Source: Candidatus Sumerlaeota bacterium (lineage in GTDB: Bacteria > Sumerlaeota > Sumerlaeia > SLMS01 > JAHLLQ01). Taken from it: a DNA stretch of 64,000 nucleotides. Shown here one piece after another: positions 23,876 through 33,600 of the stretch. Each line of letters starts with the position of its first letter. The stretch's first letter is position 1. Made by a program: the position numbers and the translations under genes. The stretch is taken from positions 40,930-104,929 of the forward strand of contig JASGMJ010000005.1 of the NCBI GenBank assembly GCA_030156535.1, written 5' to 3'. The notes under the pieces are model-generated. The model worked only from the letters and a program-made list of their open reading frames with translations, was not told the DNA's origin and ran no database searches.

Positions 23876-24397
23876 TCACGCGTCGTCGGACTTCGAAGCG
23901 GCTTCTTCGCGCATCCGGCGGTATTCGCGATTCATCTGAATCGACGTTTCCTTCAGCTCGTCCTCCCAGTTGCGGAAGATGTTGGGGGCAATGAGGTACG
24001 GGTGTGCCTGCGAGAATTTCTTGAGCTGCTGCATGGCCGAGTTGACGGCCATCATGAGCTTCTCAAGGTCCTCGACCATCGAACCGTCGAGTGACGGAAC
24101 CCGGTTGCCTCGGTCCTGGATGAATTCCTCGTGAAACTGCTGAACCGGGCGGGGCGTGTCGCCATACGCAACCGGCAGGGGCGTGTGCAGGGGTTTCACC
24201 GGCGGCGGCGTCGGGCGTGGAGTCACCGGGCCCTTTTGCACCGGCGGCTTCACGGGACGCGGCGTGGCCATGTCTGCGGGATCGGTGCGCTCAAGCTCCT
24301 TCAGCGCCTCCTCCCAATCGACGGGACCATCCTGCGGGTCGATTTTGATTTCGTAGGCCATGCCGGGGGCTGGCTCATCACCATCGTTTTGCGTCAT
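23876..24397 (-). CDS. Unknown protein with proline-rich linker, paralogue of the downstream gene
   Basis: A 173-residue soluble protein of unknown function. The N-terminus (about 1-40) holds DWEEALKELERTDPADM, which matches DWMKALEDLQSYDAR in the paralogue. A Pro/Thr-rich linker with several PRPxxPP-type repeats (about 44-85) follows. The C-terminal domain (about 95-165) contains MVEDLEKLMMAVNSAMQQLK and HPYLIAPNIFRNWEDELKET. It is the first of three minus-strand genes (this gene, the zinc-ribbon paralogue, yggS). The shared ends flanking a variable linker suggest duplication of an adaptor-like protein. Confidence 0.7.
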   Translation of the reverse strand: MTQNDGDEPAPGMAYEIKIDPQDGPVDWEEALKELERTDPADMATPRPVKPPVQKGPVTPRPTPPPVKPLHTPLPVAYGDTPRPVQQFHEEFIQDRGNRVPSLDGSMVEDLEKLMMAVNSAMQQLKKFSQAHPYLIAPNIFRNWEDELKETSIQMNREYRRMREEAASKSDDA

Positions 24398-24517
24398 GAC
24401 TTCCCTCGCATGGACAGGCGTCGCCTCCCCACATTGGCGTCTCTATCGAAGCACGCCATAAGTATGGGACGTAAAGGCCGCTGCTGTCTACCCTTATCCG
24501 AATTGTCGCGCTCTCTG

Positions 24518-25087
24518 CTAGCGCTCGCTCCCCATCAAGCGGTCCAAAATGATGCCCGCCGCCGCCCGCACGGAAAGGTGGTTCCAATTGCTCGGGCCGT
24601 AAATCGGATCGAGCACGTAATCCATCTCTTCCAGGACGCACGGGTGCAGCCCCCACCCCGTCCCGAAGATCAGGCAGAACACCCGCGTGTCGTTCGGATC
24701 GGCCAGCCAGCCGCGCATCTCGCGGTACGAAATACTGTTGGGCCAGGGGCGCGCGCTCGTGGCCACCCAGACAACTTCCTGCCCCGGGTACGCGGCCTCC
24801 AGCCGGTCGGCCACCTCGCCCAGATCAGTCGCCAGCCGCGTGTACGCCAGCGACTCCTTGCGCCGCGGGTTGTACGTCGAGCCCCACCCCTCCGTCCAAT
24901 GATCGAGCACGCGCTCCACATAGCGGTGCGTGCTCTCGAATGGATGCACGATCCACATGCCCTCGGCGCCGTAGGTGCGCGCCGCGCGCGAAAGGTCGTG
25001 AACATCGAGATTCGTCACAGAGGTGGCGGCAACCGCCCCCTGCTTGTCGACGGTGGGATGATGGACGAGGGCGACGTGAAGAGGCAT
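24518..25087 (-). CDS. SPOUT-class RNA methyltransferase-like protein
   Basis: A 189-residue protein of the family often annotated as RNA methyltransferase, SPOUT knot class. It starts MPLHVALVHHPTVDKQGAVA and ends with the trefoil-knot segment FCLIFGTGWGLHP, EEMDYVLDPIYG, NHLSVRAAAGIILDRLMG, which binds S-adenosylmethionine in the family. Methylation of a tRNA or rRNA base is expected, but the target is unknown for most members. In other genomes it often follows trmD and rplS; here it stands alone, divergent from the YfhO-like gene with 154 bases between starts. The ATG at 25087 is the family start. Confidence 0.88.
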   Translation of the reverse strand: MPLHVALVHHPTVDKQGAVAATSVTNLDVHDLSRAARTYGAEGMWIVHPFESTHRYVERVLDHWTEGWGSTYNPRRKESLAYTRLATDLGEVADRLEAAYPGQEVVWVATSARPWPNSISYREMRGWLADPNDTRVFCLIFGTGWGLHPCVLEEMDYVLDPIYGPSNWNHLSVRAAAGIILDRLMGSER

Positions 25088-25241
25088 GGGAAAGGAAGGC
25101 GGAAGAGAGAATGGACGCCCCAGCGGGCGGGCCGCCATTGACCACGGCACCGGCATCGAAGCAACGCCAATGCGGGCTTGCGGCCGTGCGGGCTTTCCCG
25201 TTCCAATTGCGCGTCAAGTCCGCCAAGCAACTGTGCCTCCC

Positions 25242-27689
25242 ATGCCCCGTGACTCCCGCGAGACAAAACCGCCGCGCTTTGCCCGGGTCTTCCTCGTGCC
25301 CGGCGTCCTGCTTGCCCTGCTCGCCCTGTTCCACGGTGGCGTGGTCTGGGGATCGCTCGTCCTGTGCGGCGGCGACCTCGTCAATCAGGACCTTCCCTGG
25401 CGCGCCTACTGGACGGCGCACGGCCCGCTGACCGGTTGGTTCGGCTCGTCCTTCAGCGGCTATCCGTTCTTCGCCAACATCCAGGCCGGCGTGCTCTATC
25501 CGCCCAACTGGCTCTACTTCATCGGCCTCCCCGTCGAGCGCACCGCCTCGTGGCTGGTCCTTGCGCACCTGATGCTGGGAGGCTGGGGGTTCTACCGTCT
25601 GGCGCGCCTGCGGCTGGAGACGGCGGGCGCCCTCGTCGCCGCCGGGCTCTGGATGTGCGGCGGGTACCAGATGCTGCGCCTGACGAACGGCGTCGTGATT
25701 TTCACTCAGACGCTGGCGTGGCTGCCGTGGGTGTGGTGGGCGGCCGAACGCTGCGGCCCGCGCAATCCGCGTGCAACGGCCCAGCTCGCCCTCTTCGGCG
25801 CCCTGCAGATTCTCGCCGGATCGCCCCAGCTCGTCCACATCACGTGGGGCGGGCTGGGCATCTGGATGCTCGTGCGGGTGCTCTCGCTGGCCGGAGCCCG
25901 CGCGCGCCTGCGAACGGCCGGGCACTTTCTGGCGGCCGGCGTGCTTGCCGCGCTGATCGCCTTTCCGCAGCTTGCTGCGACCGCCGAAATGGCCTCGCTC
26001 GCCGCCGGACGCGGCGGCGAACCCGACTGGGAGTACCTGACTGATGGCTCGCTGGAGCCACGCGTGCTGTTGACCGACGTGTTCCCCGAGCTTTTCGACG
26101 CGGGAAATCGCGAGGACACCTACTGGGGCTCGCAGGCCGGGTATCTGGAAATGAACGCCTACACCGGCGTTGGCGCGCTGCTGCTGGCGTTGTTTGCGGC
26201 GGGGCTGCTGGCAGGGCGGATTGCGCGGCCGGAGGAGGACGACGCCTGCGCGCCGAAAGCTCCCGAGCGCCGCTGGCTCCTCGCGCTCGCGCTCCTCTTC
26301 GCGACGGGTCTGCTCGTGGCCCTCGGGCGCTTCACGCCGCTGTACCGCCTGCTGTTCGCTGTCGTGCCCGGCTTCGACATGTTTCGCGTTCCGGCGCGCT
26401 GGCAGGTGTGGTGCGTGGGGCCCGTGTGCCTGCTGGCCGGGTGGGGTGCCCAGCTTCTGCTCAACGCGCGAACGGGCGACGAGGAGGCGGAGCGGCGCCC
26501 GCTGCTGGCGTGGCTCGGCGCGGCGGCGGGGCTGCTGGTGGTTTTCGCGCTCGTCCGCTCGCTGCTCCCCGCGATTCTGAGCGCTGCGGGCTTCGACCGG
26601 TTGCCCGTTGCGGCGGTCCCCGAACTCCACGGCCAGCTCTACCGCACGGCCGCCAACTCGGTGACGTGGGCGATTGGCGTCTGCTTTGCGGCGGGCGCGG
26701 TGGGTCTGGCGCTGCTCAAGGGACGCCTCGCCCCGCGCGCCGGATTCGCGCTCGTCTGCGGCGTGCTGCTGCTCGACCTCCTGCGCTTCTGGCAGCCCTT
26801 CCGCCCCCCCGTTCCCCCGGAAGCCGTGGGCGCCGACCTCCCCTCCGAGGCCCCCTACCACCGCATCGCCGCCGCCGATTTCCGCGAGCGCTTCTTCCCC
26901 GAAACGCCCCTGATCGCCGAGTTGCAGGCCCGCGCCAACGGACGCTTCGTCTTCACCGACGACCTGATCGGCTACCAGTTCGACCAGAACACGCGGGAAC
27001 TCTCCGGCGAGCGCCCCGCCCTCCACGGCCTGTGCCAGATGCGCGGCTACCAGCCGCTCCAGCTCGCCGCCTACGCCAGCGAGTTCGCCGAACTCCTCCC
27101 CGCCGAGGCCAACGCCGCCATCCACCGCAGCTCCTCGCTCACGCTCCCCGTCCTGGCCAGCCGGGAACCCCTGGACGCCTACAACGCCACGGTGGTCCTC
27201 AGCTACCTCCCCGCGCTCGACCCCGGATACGCGGAAGACTTCGAGGCGCTCGGCCTGCGCCGCGCCACGCGCCTGCCCTACGGCCTGGAGCTTTGGGAGA
27301 ACCCCCACGCCCCCGGATGGGCGTGGCTGTCGAACGATCCCGAGTGGCCCGGCCTGGGCGATCACCTTGCAAGTGCCCTGCTCGAAAACATGGAGCGCAC
27401 GCCCGACGAGTTGCGCTTCACCATCGACGCGCCCGAGCCCGGCCTGACGCTGCATTTCGCCGAAATCGACTACCCGGGCTGGCGCATCGAAGTTCGCGAG
27501 GCCGGAGAGGCAAAGCTGATGTTCGCGGGCGAGGGACGCTCGGTGACGCTGCCGCGGGCCGGGCGCTTCGACATCGCACGCGTTCTGCGGCTGCCGGTGG
27601 CCACGCGCTGGAGCCTGGGGCCGTCGGCCCTGCTGGCACTGGCCGCCGCCACCGTGGCGTTCGGGATGCTCGGCAAGCGGGACCGTTGA
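25242..27689 (+). CDS. YfhO-like polytopic membrane protein (GT-C fold glycosyltransferase-like)
   Basis: An 815-residue protein with about 11-12 hydrophobic segments. After a short N-terminus (MPRDSRETKPPRFARV) and one helix, the first large loop reads GGDLVNQDLPWRAYW, then GSSFSGYPFFANIQAGVLYP. This is the conserved extracytoplasmic loop of YfhO-type GT-C proteins, which transfer sugars from lipid carriers. Multiple helices follow up to about residue 520, and a C-terminal beta-rich domain (about 690-780, LTLHFAEIDYPGWRIEVRE) lies outside, before a last helix. The ATG at 25242 is the start; upstream in-frame codons belong to the promoter. Acceptor and donor are unknown. aroC follows after 62 bases. 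Confidence 0.75.
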   Translation: MPRDSRETKPPRFARVFLVPGVLLALLALFHGGVVWGSLVLCGGDLVNQDLPWRAYWTAHGPLTGWFGSSFSGYPFFANIQAGVLYPPNWLYFIGLPVERTASWLVLAHLMLGGWGFYRLARLRLETAGALVAAGLWMCGGYQMLRLTNGVVIFTQTLAWLPWVWWAAERCGPRNPRATAQLALFGALQILAGSPQLVHITWGGLGIWMLVRVLSLAGARARLRTAGHFLAAGVLAALIAFPQLAATAEMASLAAGRGGEPDWEYLTDGSLEPRVLLTDVFPELFDAGNREDTYWGSQAGYLEMNAYTGVGALLLALFAAGLLAGRIARPEEDDACAPKAPERRWLLALALLFATGLLVALGRFTPLYRLLFAVVPGFDMFRVPARWQVWCVGPVCLLAGWGAQLLLNARTGDEEAERRPLLAWLGAAAGLLVVFALVRSLLPAILSAAGFDRLPVAAVPELHGQLYRTAANSVTWAIGVCFAAGAVGLALLKGRLAPRAGFALVCGVLLLDLLRFWQPFRPPVPPEAVGADLPSEAPYHRIAAADFRERFFPETPLIAELQARANGRFVFTDDLIGYQFDQNTRELSGERPALHGLCQMRGYQPLQLAAYASEFAELLPAEANAAIHRSSSLTLPVLASREPLDAYNATVVLSYLPALDPGYAEDFEALGLRRATRLPYGLELWENPHAPGWAWLSNDPEWPGLGDHLASALLENMERTPDELRFTIDAPEPGLTLHFAEIDYPGWRIEVREAGEAKLMFAGEGRSVTLPRAGRFDIARVLRLPVATRWSLGPSALLALAAATVAFGMLGKRDR

Positions 27690-27751
27690 CACCCGCCCCC
27701 CCGGCCGCCCCAATAGCCCGCCACCCCTGAGACGCGAGGCGACAAACACAC

Positions 27752-28834
27752 ATGCCCGGTTCCCTGTTCGGCCACCTGTTCCGTATCTCCACCTTCGGCG
27801 AATCGCACGGCGGCGCCGTCGGCGTCGTCATCGACGGCTGCCCCCCGGGGATCACCATCGACCTCGCCGAAATCCAGGCCGAACTCGACCGCCGCAAACC
27901 GGGTCAGTCCAAAATCACCACGGCACGCGCCGAAACCGACATCGCCGAAATCGTCAGCGGCGTCTTCGACGGCAAGGCCACCGGCACCCCGATCTGCATC
28001 CTCGTCCGCAACAAGGACGCCCGCAGCACCGACTACGAACCGTTCAAGGACATCTACCGCCCCTCGCACGCCGACTTCACCTACGACGCAAAGTACGGAT
28101 TCCGAAACTGGGCGGGAGGCGGCCGCGCCTCGGCCCGCGAAACCATCGGCCGCGTCGCCGCCGGCGCCGTCGCCAAACGCATCCTGCGCGAGCAGTGCGG
28201 CGTCGAAGTCCTCGCCTGGGTCTCGCGCGTTCAGGACATCGAGGCCAACATCGATCCCGCCGACGTGACCCTCGCCGCCGTCGAAGCCAACATCGTGCGC
28301 TGTCCCGATGCCGCCGCCGCCGAAAAAATGATCGCCCTCATCTCCGCCGTAAAGGCCGACGGCGACTCCATCGGCGGCACGGTTGACGTCGTCGCGCGCG
28401 GCGTTCCCGCCGGACTGGGAGAACCCGTCTTCGACAAGCTCGAAGCCGACCTCGCCAAAGCCATGCTCTCGCTCCCGGCCAGCAAATCCTTCGAGATCGG
28501 CTCCGGCGTCGCCGGCACCTACCTCAAGGGAAGCGAGCACAACGACGAGTTCGTCATGAAGGACGGACGCGTCGCCACCACCACCAACCGCAGCGGCGGC
28601 GTGCAGGGCGGCATCTCCAACGGCGAGCCCATCACCCTGCGCGTCGGCTTCAAACCGGTCGCCACGATTTTGCAGAAACAAATGACCGTCAACAACAAGG
28701 GCGAACGCGTCGAGCTCATGCCGCGCGGCCGCCACGACCCCTGCGTCCTTCCCCGCGCCGTCCCCATGGTCGAGGCCATGATGGCCCTCGTCCTGTGCGA
28801 CCACCTTCTGCGCCAACGCGCCATCGGGGGGTGA
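27752..28834 (+). CDS. aroC: Chorismate synthase
   Basis: A 360-residue enzyme that converts 5-enolpyruvylshikimate 3-phosphate to chorismate using reduced FMN, the last common step of aromatic amino acid synthesis. The family signatures are present: [20 protein letters not shown] at the N-terminus (residues 7-26), [20 protein letters not shown] in the middle (the usual SSGRxSARET with an altered first part), and [18 protein letters not shown] near the C-terminus. Length is normal. It is a solo aro gene, possibly cotranscribed with the membrane protein upstream. It is convergent with groES across a small hairpin. Confidence 0.97.
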   Translation: MPGSLFGHLFRISTFGESHGGAVGVVIDGCPPGITIDLAEIQAELDRRKPGQSKITTARAETDIAEIVSGVFDGKATGTPICILVRNKDARSTDYEPFKDIYRPSHADFTYDAKYGFRNWAGGGRASARETIGRVAAGAVAKRILREQCGVEVLAWVSRVQDIEANIDPADVTLAAVEANIVRCPDAAAAEKMIALISAVKADGDSIGGTVDVVARGVPAGLGEPVFDKLEADLAKAMLSLPASKSFEIGSGVAGTYLKGSEHNDEFVMKDGRVATTTNRSGGVQGGISNGEPITLRVGFKPVATILQKQMTVNNKGERVELMPRGRHDPCVLPRAVPMVEAMMALVLCDHLLRQRAIGG

Positions 28835-28842
28835 AGGCGAGG

Positions 28843-28858
28843 AGGGCGCGTTCGCCCT
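28843..28858. terminator. Small hairpin between convergent aroC and groES
   Basis: AGGGCG-CGTT-CGCCCT is a perfect 6-bp stem with a 4-nt loop placed 9 bases after the aroC stop and touching the groES stop. It has no T-run on either side, so bidirectional termination is plausible but weakly supported. Confidence 0.4.
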
Positions 28859-29225
28859 ACAACCCGTCCTCGCGAATCAGCAGCAGAATCGCCGCCTGCG
28901 GCACCACCAGAAACGTCTGCTCCAGATAGCGGATCTCCACCGCCTCCTTGCGCAGGAACAACACGTGATCCCCCACATCCACCTGCAGCGGCACAAAGCG
29001 CACCGGCGAGTCCCGCCGCTGCTGCCACGGCTCCGCCGTGTCCGCCGCGAAATTCGGAATCGCGATCCCCGGCCCAACCTCCACCACGGCGCCCGACTGC
29101 ACCGGCTCCTTCTCGATCACCGTCTGCGGCAGGTATAGACCCACCTTCGTGCGCTCGTTCGCATCGTCGGGCTTTACGAGTACCCGGTCTCCCACCACCA
29201 ACATTTGTTTGTTTCCGAGCTGCAT
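28857..29225 (-). CDS. GroES-type co-chaperonin, solo and slightly long
   Basis: A 122-residue Cpn10-fold protein. It starts MQLGNKQMLVVGDRVLVKPD and has the mobile-loop region TKVGLYLPQTVIEKEPVQSG followed by AVVEVGPG; the tip is GLYLP where most GroES have GGIVLP. About 20 extra residues (NFAADTAEPWQQRRDSPVRF) extend the roof loop before VGDHVLFLRKEAVEIRY. That size and loop match a divergent GroES group seen beside or apart from groEL in several phyla. No groEL is in the window and there is no CIRCE element upstream, so HrcA control is not supported. The ATG at 29225 is preferred over a long upstream frame of poor quality. Confidence 0.82.
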   Translation of the reverse strand: MQLGNKQMLVVGDRVLVKPDDANERTKVGLYLPQTVIEKEPVQSGAVVEVGPGIAIPNFAADTAEPWQQRRDSPVRFVPLQVDVGDHVLFLRKEAVEIRYLEQTFLVVPQAAILLLIREDGL

Positions 29226-29802
29226 TACAAACGCCTCCTGCCCCCACTGTGCCCGCCCCCACCGGCCGAACGCAAAACGAATCGCCCGGAAGCGCGGGGC
29301 TTCGTACCGGCGCTCTTCCCTCTTGAACCCAGCACCCCGCCCCAATCCCCGCCCTGGGTCCGGCCGCCACCACGGACCGCACCCTGAAAGGGGCGCGATC
29401 CCAAACCGCCGCAACACAAGGAACGCTCTCCTGGCTCTGATCGCACCACCTTCGGGGTGCGGTTGAAACGCCGCGTCTTCCCAGGGAGGCGCGCCTTGCG
29501 GCGCTTGCCCCCCGGGCTGTGTGATCCTGCCTTTTCAAGGCAGTACCGCCCAGTTTCGACATGACCGCTTCTTCTTTTCCTCAACACCGGGTGCCATGCC
29601 GAAATGGGCTCGGCCACCGTGCTGACTTTTCAGGAATGACAAGCTCTTACCTCTCGGCCTACCACGCCGGTATGGAACCCGGTGCTCCCAGGCACCAGCG
29701 CCCCCCTCCCCTCATAGATAAATAATCGCTCACCTACAAAAATACCTTGCGCCCTCTCTGTCAACCGCCCGACACTTCTCCCAGCACAAGGAGGCACCCG
29801 CC
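29226..29802. other. 577-base divergent intergenic region
   Basis: The longest gene-free stretch. It separates the divergent groES and methyltransferase starts. It contains several hairpins: a CCAGGGAGG/CCCCCCGGG-rich pairing around 29481-29514; CTGCCTT-TTC-AAGGCAG (29527-29543), a perfect 7-bp stem; and GGTGC/GCACC at about 29680-29696. A local AT-rich patch (ATAGATAAATAATCG, near 29716-29730) is probably the methyltransferase promoter. The minus strand from 29417 down reads open into groES, but with unconserved residues. I see no complete tRNA, riboswitch or SRP/RNase P signature. Confidence 0.5.
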
Positions 29803-30624
29803 ATGCTCGCCCGACTCTTCTCCTTTCTCTGCGGCAAGTCCCCTCGTCTGCGCCGCGCCCTCTGGCGCGCCTGGTACAACTTCCTCGGAGGACGCTTTCG
29901 CCAGGACAACTGGACGTTCATGAACTACGGCTACGCCCCGCTCGATGACGATGAACCCGTGCCCGAGCTCGCAGAAGCACAGGAGCGCGACCGCACCTGC
30001 ATCCAACTCTACGATCACCTGGCGCGCGCTGTTCCGCTCGCCGGCAAGCGCGTCGTCGAAGTCGGCAGCGGCCGCGGCGGAGGCTGTGCCTGGGTCCATC
30101 GCCGCCACGCCCCGCGCGCCACCCGCGGCGTGGACTTCTCCGGCGAAGCCGTCGCCCTCTGCCGCCGCCGCCATCGCCTCCCCGGCCTTTCCTTCGTGCG
30201 CGGCGACGCCGAACACCTCCCTCTCCCCGACGCCCGGGTCGACGCCGTGCTCAACGTCGAGTCCTCGCACTGTTATGGCTCGCGCCAACGCTTCTACGCC
30301 GAAGCCGCCCGCGTGCTCCGTCCCGGCGGACACTTCCTCTACGCCGACTTTTTCAGCGCCGAGCAATTGCGCGACGCCCGGCGCTGGCTCGCCGACGCCG
30401 GCTTCGAGACCCTCGTCGAACGCAACATCACGCCCAACGTGCTGCGCGCCATGGACCACGACCACGACTGGAAGCGCGCGGAAATCCGCCGTATGCTCCC
30501 CGGCTTCATCGCCGGTGCCTTCGAGCAATTCGCCGGACTCAAGGACTCGGAAATCTACGAATCCTTCCGCACCGGCCAGCTCGCCTACACCAGTTGGGTG
30601 CTGAGAAAAAGCGGCGGGGGCTGA
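29803..30624 (+). CDS. Class I SAM-dependent methyltransferase
   Basis: A 273-residue methyltransferase. Motif I is KRVVEVGSGRGGGCAWV (about residues 83-99), motif II region is RGVDFSGEAVALCRRRH, then FVRGDAEHLPLPDARVDAV and NVESSHCYGSRQRFYAEAAR. The N-terminal TFMNYGYAPLDDDE and the ESSHCY block are shared with the mycobacterial phthiotriol/phenolphthiotriol dimycocerosate methyltransferase group and with sterol/tocopherol-type C- or O-methyltransferases. The substrate is therefore probably a lipid or small hydrophobic molecule, but this is inference. AAGGAGG lies 8 bases before the ATG, one of the strongest ribosome-binding sites here. Monocistronic, convergent with the GGDEF-EAL gene. Confidence 0.85.
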   Translation: MLARLFSFLCGKSPRLRRALWRAWYNFLGGRFRQDNWTFMNYGYAPLDDDEPVPELAEAQERDRTCIQLYDHLARAVPLAGKRVVEVGSGRGGGCAWVHRRHAPRATRGVDFSGEAVALCRRRHRLPGLSFVRGDAEHLPLPDARVDAVLNVESSHCYGSRQRFYAEAARVLRPGGHFLYADFFSAEQLRDARRWLADAGFETLVERNITPNVLRAMDHDHDWKRAEIRRMLPGFIAGAFEQFAGLKDSEIYESFRTGQLAYTSWVLRKSGGG

Positions 30625-30673
30625 TTACAGCACCTCCCTCTTGACCGCTTTCACCATGTGGAGTGGAACACGC

Positions 30674-33600
30674 CTACTTCAGGAAGCGCTCGATCTCGTT
30701 CGCGGGGCGGGGCGCTGCCAGAAGGAAGCCCTGCACGAAATCGCAACGCAGTTCCTTGAGCAACCTGACATGCTCCTCGGCCTCCGCGCCTTCCGCAATC
30801 ACCTTCATGCGCATGATGCCCGCGAGGCTGATGACGGCGCGCACGATGTGCTGGCTTTGGGTTGATTCGGAAAGCTCGCTCACGAAGGAACGGTCGATCT
30901 TCAGACAATCCACCGGAAAACTGTTCAAGTGCGTCAGCGAGGAATACCCGGTGCCGAAATCATCTAGCATGATGTGCATGCCCATTTCGCGCCACCGGGC
31001 CAGCACCGCGCCGACTCGCTCGGGATTGTTCTGCAGAGCGGTCTCGGTCAGTTCCAGGTGCAGGCTCGAAGCGGGCAGCCCATTCCTTGCCAATTCTTCC
31101 TCAATGACGCCCGTGAGGGCCTTGGAGGCAAATTGCCGGGCGGAGATATTGACGCTGACGTAGCACTCCCGCGCCTTCTCGTACTGCCCGCGCCAGTCGG
31201 CGATCTGACGGCAGGCTTCCCGCAGCACCCATTCGCCGATGGGAACGACAAGGTTGCACTCCTCCGCCACAGGGATAAACTGTTTGGGCTCCACGAGTCC
31301 TTTCGCCGGATGGTTCCAGCGAATCAGTGCTTCGAAGCCAACGACCTCCACCGTGTTCAATTCGAAGATGGGCTGGTAGTACAGCTCGAACTCCTCGCGC
31401 ACGAGGGCGTCGCGAAGTTCCGCCTCAACGTCCAGAGCAGAACAGACTGAATCGCGCATGGTTTCGTCGAAGACTTCGTACCGCCCCCTGCCCGCTCTCT
31501 TTGCCCGGTACAGTGCGGCATCTGCGTCTTTCAGGATGTCCTCCACCTTCTCATGACGAGGCTCGTTGGTGGCGATCCCAAGGCTGACGCTGGCGTGAAT
31601 CTCATTCCCCTCAATGAGAAAGGGATTGGTGAAATCCTTGAGCACGCGATCCGCCACGATGATGACGTCGCGAACTCCCTTGATGTCCTCCAGCAGCACG
31701 GTGAACTCGTCACCGCCAAGGCGTGCCACGGTATCGCTGCCGCGAAAGTGGCGGAACAATCGCACGGCGATTCCCTTGAGGAGTCCATCGCCCACATGAT
31801 GCCCCAGCGTGTCGTTGATCAGTTTAAAGCGATCGAGGTCGAAGAACATCACGGCAAAGCGATGCTGGGGTGATCGGCTCGCCCGCCGAACGGCGTGAGA
31901 CAGACGGTCCATGAACAATGCGCGGTTGGCCAGGCCGGTGAGCGGATCGTAGAAGGCAGACCGGAGCAACTGCGCCTCGGACTCCTTGAGCTTGGTAATG
32001 TCCGTCAAAGACCCCGCAATCCTGAGCGGACGTCCCCCGGCGTCGCGAACTGCTACTCCGCGGCAGAGCATCCACCGAATCCTGCCATCCTTGTGCTGGA
32101 TTCGGTGTTCGTGCTGAAGCAGCTCGGCACTGCCGGAGAGATGCTCGTCAATTTTCTCTCGAAGCGCCTCGAGATCCTCGGAATGAACACGGGAAAACCA
32201 CTCCTCAATCCGAGTTCCAATCTCCGCTTCCTCAAAGCCGAACATGGCTTTCCATCGTGGGCTGAAATAGACCGTTCCGCCCACCAGGTCCCAGTCCCAG
32301 AGTCCATCGTTTGCCCCGCGCGCGGCGAGAGCGTAACGCTCCTCGCTCAGACGCATACTCTCTTCCAGACGAATGTGCTCCAGCACACCGGCACAGTGAT
32401 CCGCCAACGCTTGGAGAAGCTCCAGATGTTCCTGGGTGTAGGCATGCGGAGTGTAGCTCTGGACGGACATGAAGGCGACGATGTCGTCCCCCTTGCGGGC
32501 CGGAGCATACATGAGTGAGGCCGAGTGATGTTGCTCGTCGCCAAACTCCATGAAAGGCGCGGCGTTGCGATCCGCCTCCCTTGCCCGATCAAGCAGGAAC
32601 GCCCCCTCTGCCAGAACACGACGCTCGGAAACCGTGGGTGGCCCGGAAACATAGTGCCCTTCCACCACCTGCTTCTTCCCGGCGATCGTGTCCATGTTCA
32701 GGATTCCGAAGACTGTGTCGGAGGACTTGTCGTAGAGATCGAGAAAGAACGCATCCAGCCCGATCAGATCATCGGCAACCTCGGCAATCAGTTTCCCCGC
32801 TTCCTTTGCCGTGGTCACGAAACTCAACTGGTGGGCCAGCTTGCCGAACGTTGCGACGTTGCGTTCCGCCGTCCGGAGTTTTTCCTCCGCCTGCGTCCTG
32901 TCCAGCGCCGCGCTGCAATGATCGGCGATGGCCTGCACCAGCGCCACGTCGCGGCTGCTGTAGTAGTCCGCCGTGTAGCTCTGAACCGAGAGCGTACCGA
33001 TAATCTCGTCGCCGTGATGTCTTATGGGAACAAAGATCCGCGAGGCGCTCCGCCGCGTGGAAGCACCCATCGCCGCCAGGCTCTCCAACTCCTGCGGGTT
33101 GGAGGAAATCAACAGCGCCCCTTCCCGCATCACACGCCGGAAGGTCTCGGTTGGCGGCTGGGGCTTCTGATAGATCGAGGGGTACTCCGCACGAACTCCA
33201 TCAACCGTGTCGAGATTCAGAACCGAGTACGCCACGTCTTTCTTGCGGTTGTAGAAGTCGAGAAAAAAGGTATCCCACCCCGGGATTTCCAGGAGTGCGT
33301 CGGAGGCAACCTCCGCCACTTCCCGAGGCGTTCGGGCCGCACTGAGCCGCACCCCCAACCGTGATAGCACATCGTTGAAACGCGACGAACGCTTGATCCC
33401 CGTAATGTCCTGGAGCAGTCCCAGACAGCTCGTCGGTTTTCCATCCGAGTCACACAAAACGATGGAGGAATCAGCAAGCCACCGTTCCTGCCCATCCCGG
33501 GTATGGATCAGGTATTCGGCCTTCCAGTTGCGCAACTTCCCCGCTATGATCAGTTCGACGGCCTCTTCAGGCCGCAACTCGGCCAACTCATCCTTCAGCA

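Noticed and set aside
24825..27749. 974-codon minus-strand open frame opposite the YfhO-like gene
   Set aside because: Antisense to a membrane protein with coherent helices. The product is Arg/Gly/Gln-rich and it overlaps the SPOUT gene as well.
29527..29543. tRNA-like anticodon arm (CTGCC-TTTTCAA-GGCAG, Glu anticodon)
   Set aside because: The T-arm, D-arm and acceptor stems do not pair at the expected distances; it is a simple hairpin.
29226..29802. CIRCE or riboswitch upstream of groES or the methyltransferase
   Set aside because: No TTAGCACTC-N9-GAGTGCTAA and no known SAM riboswitch core was found.
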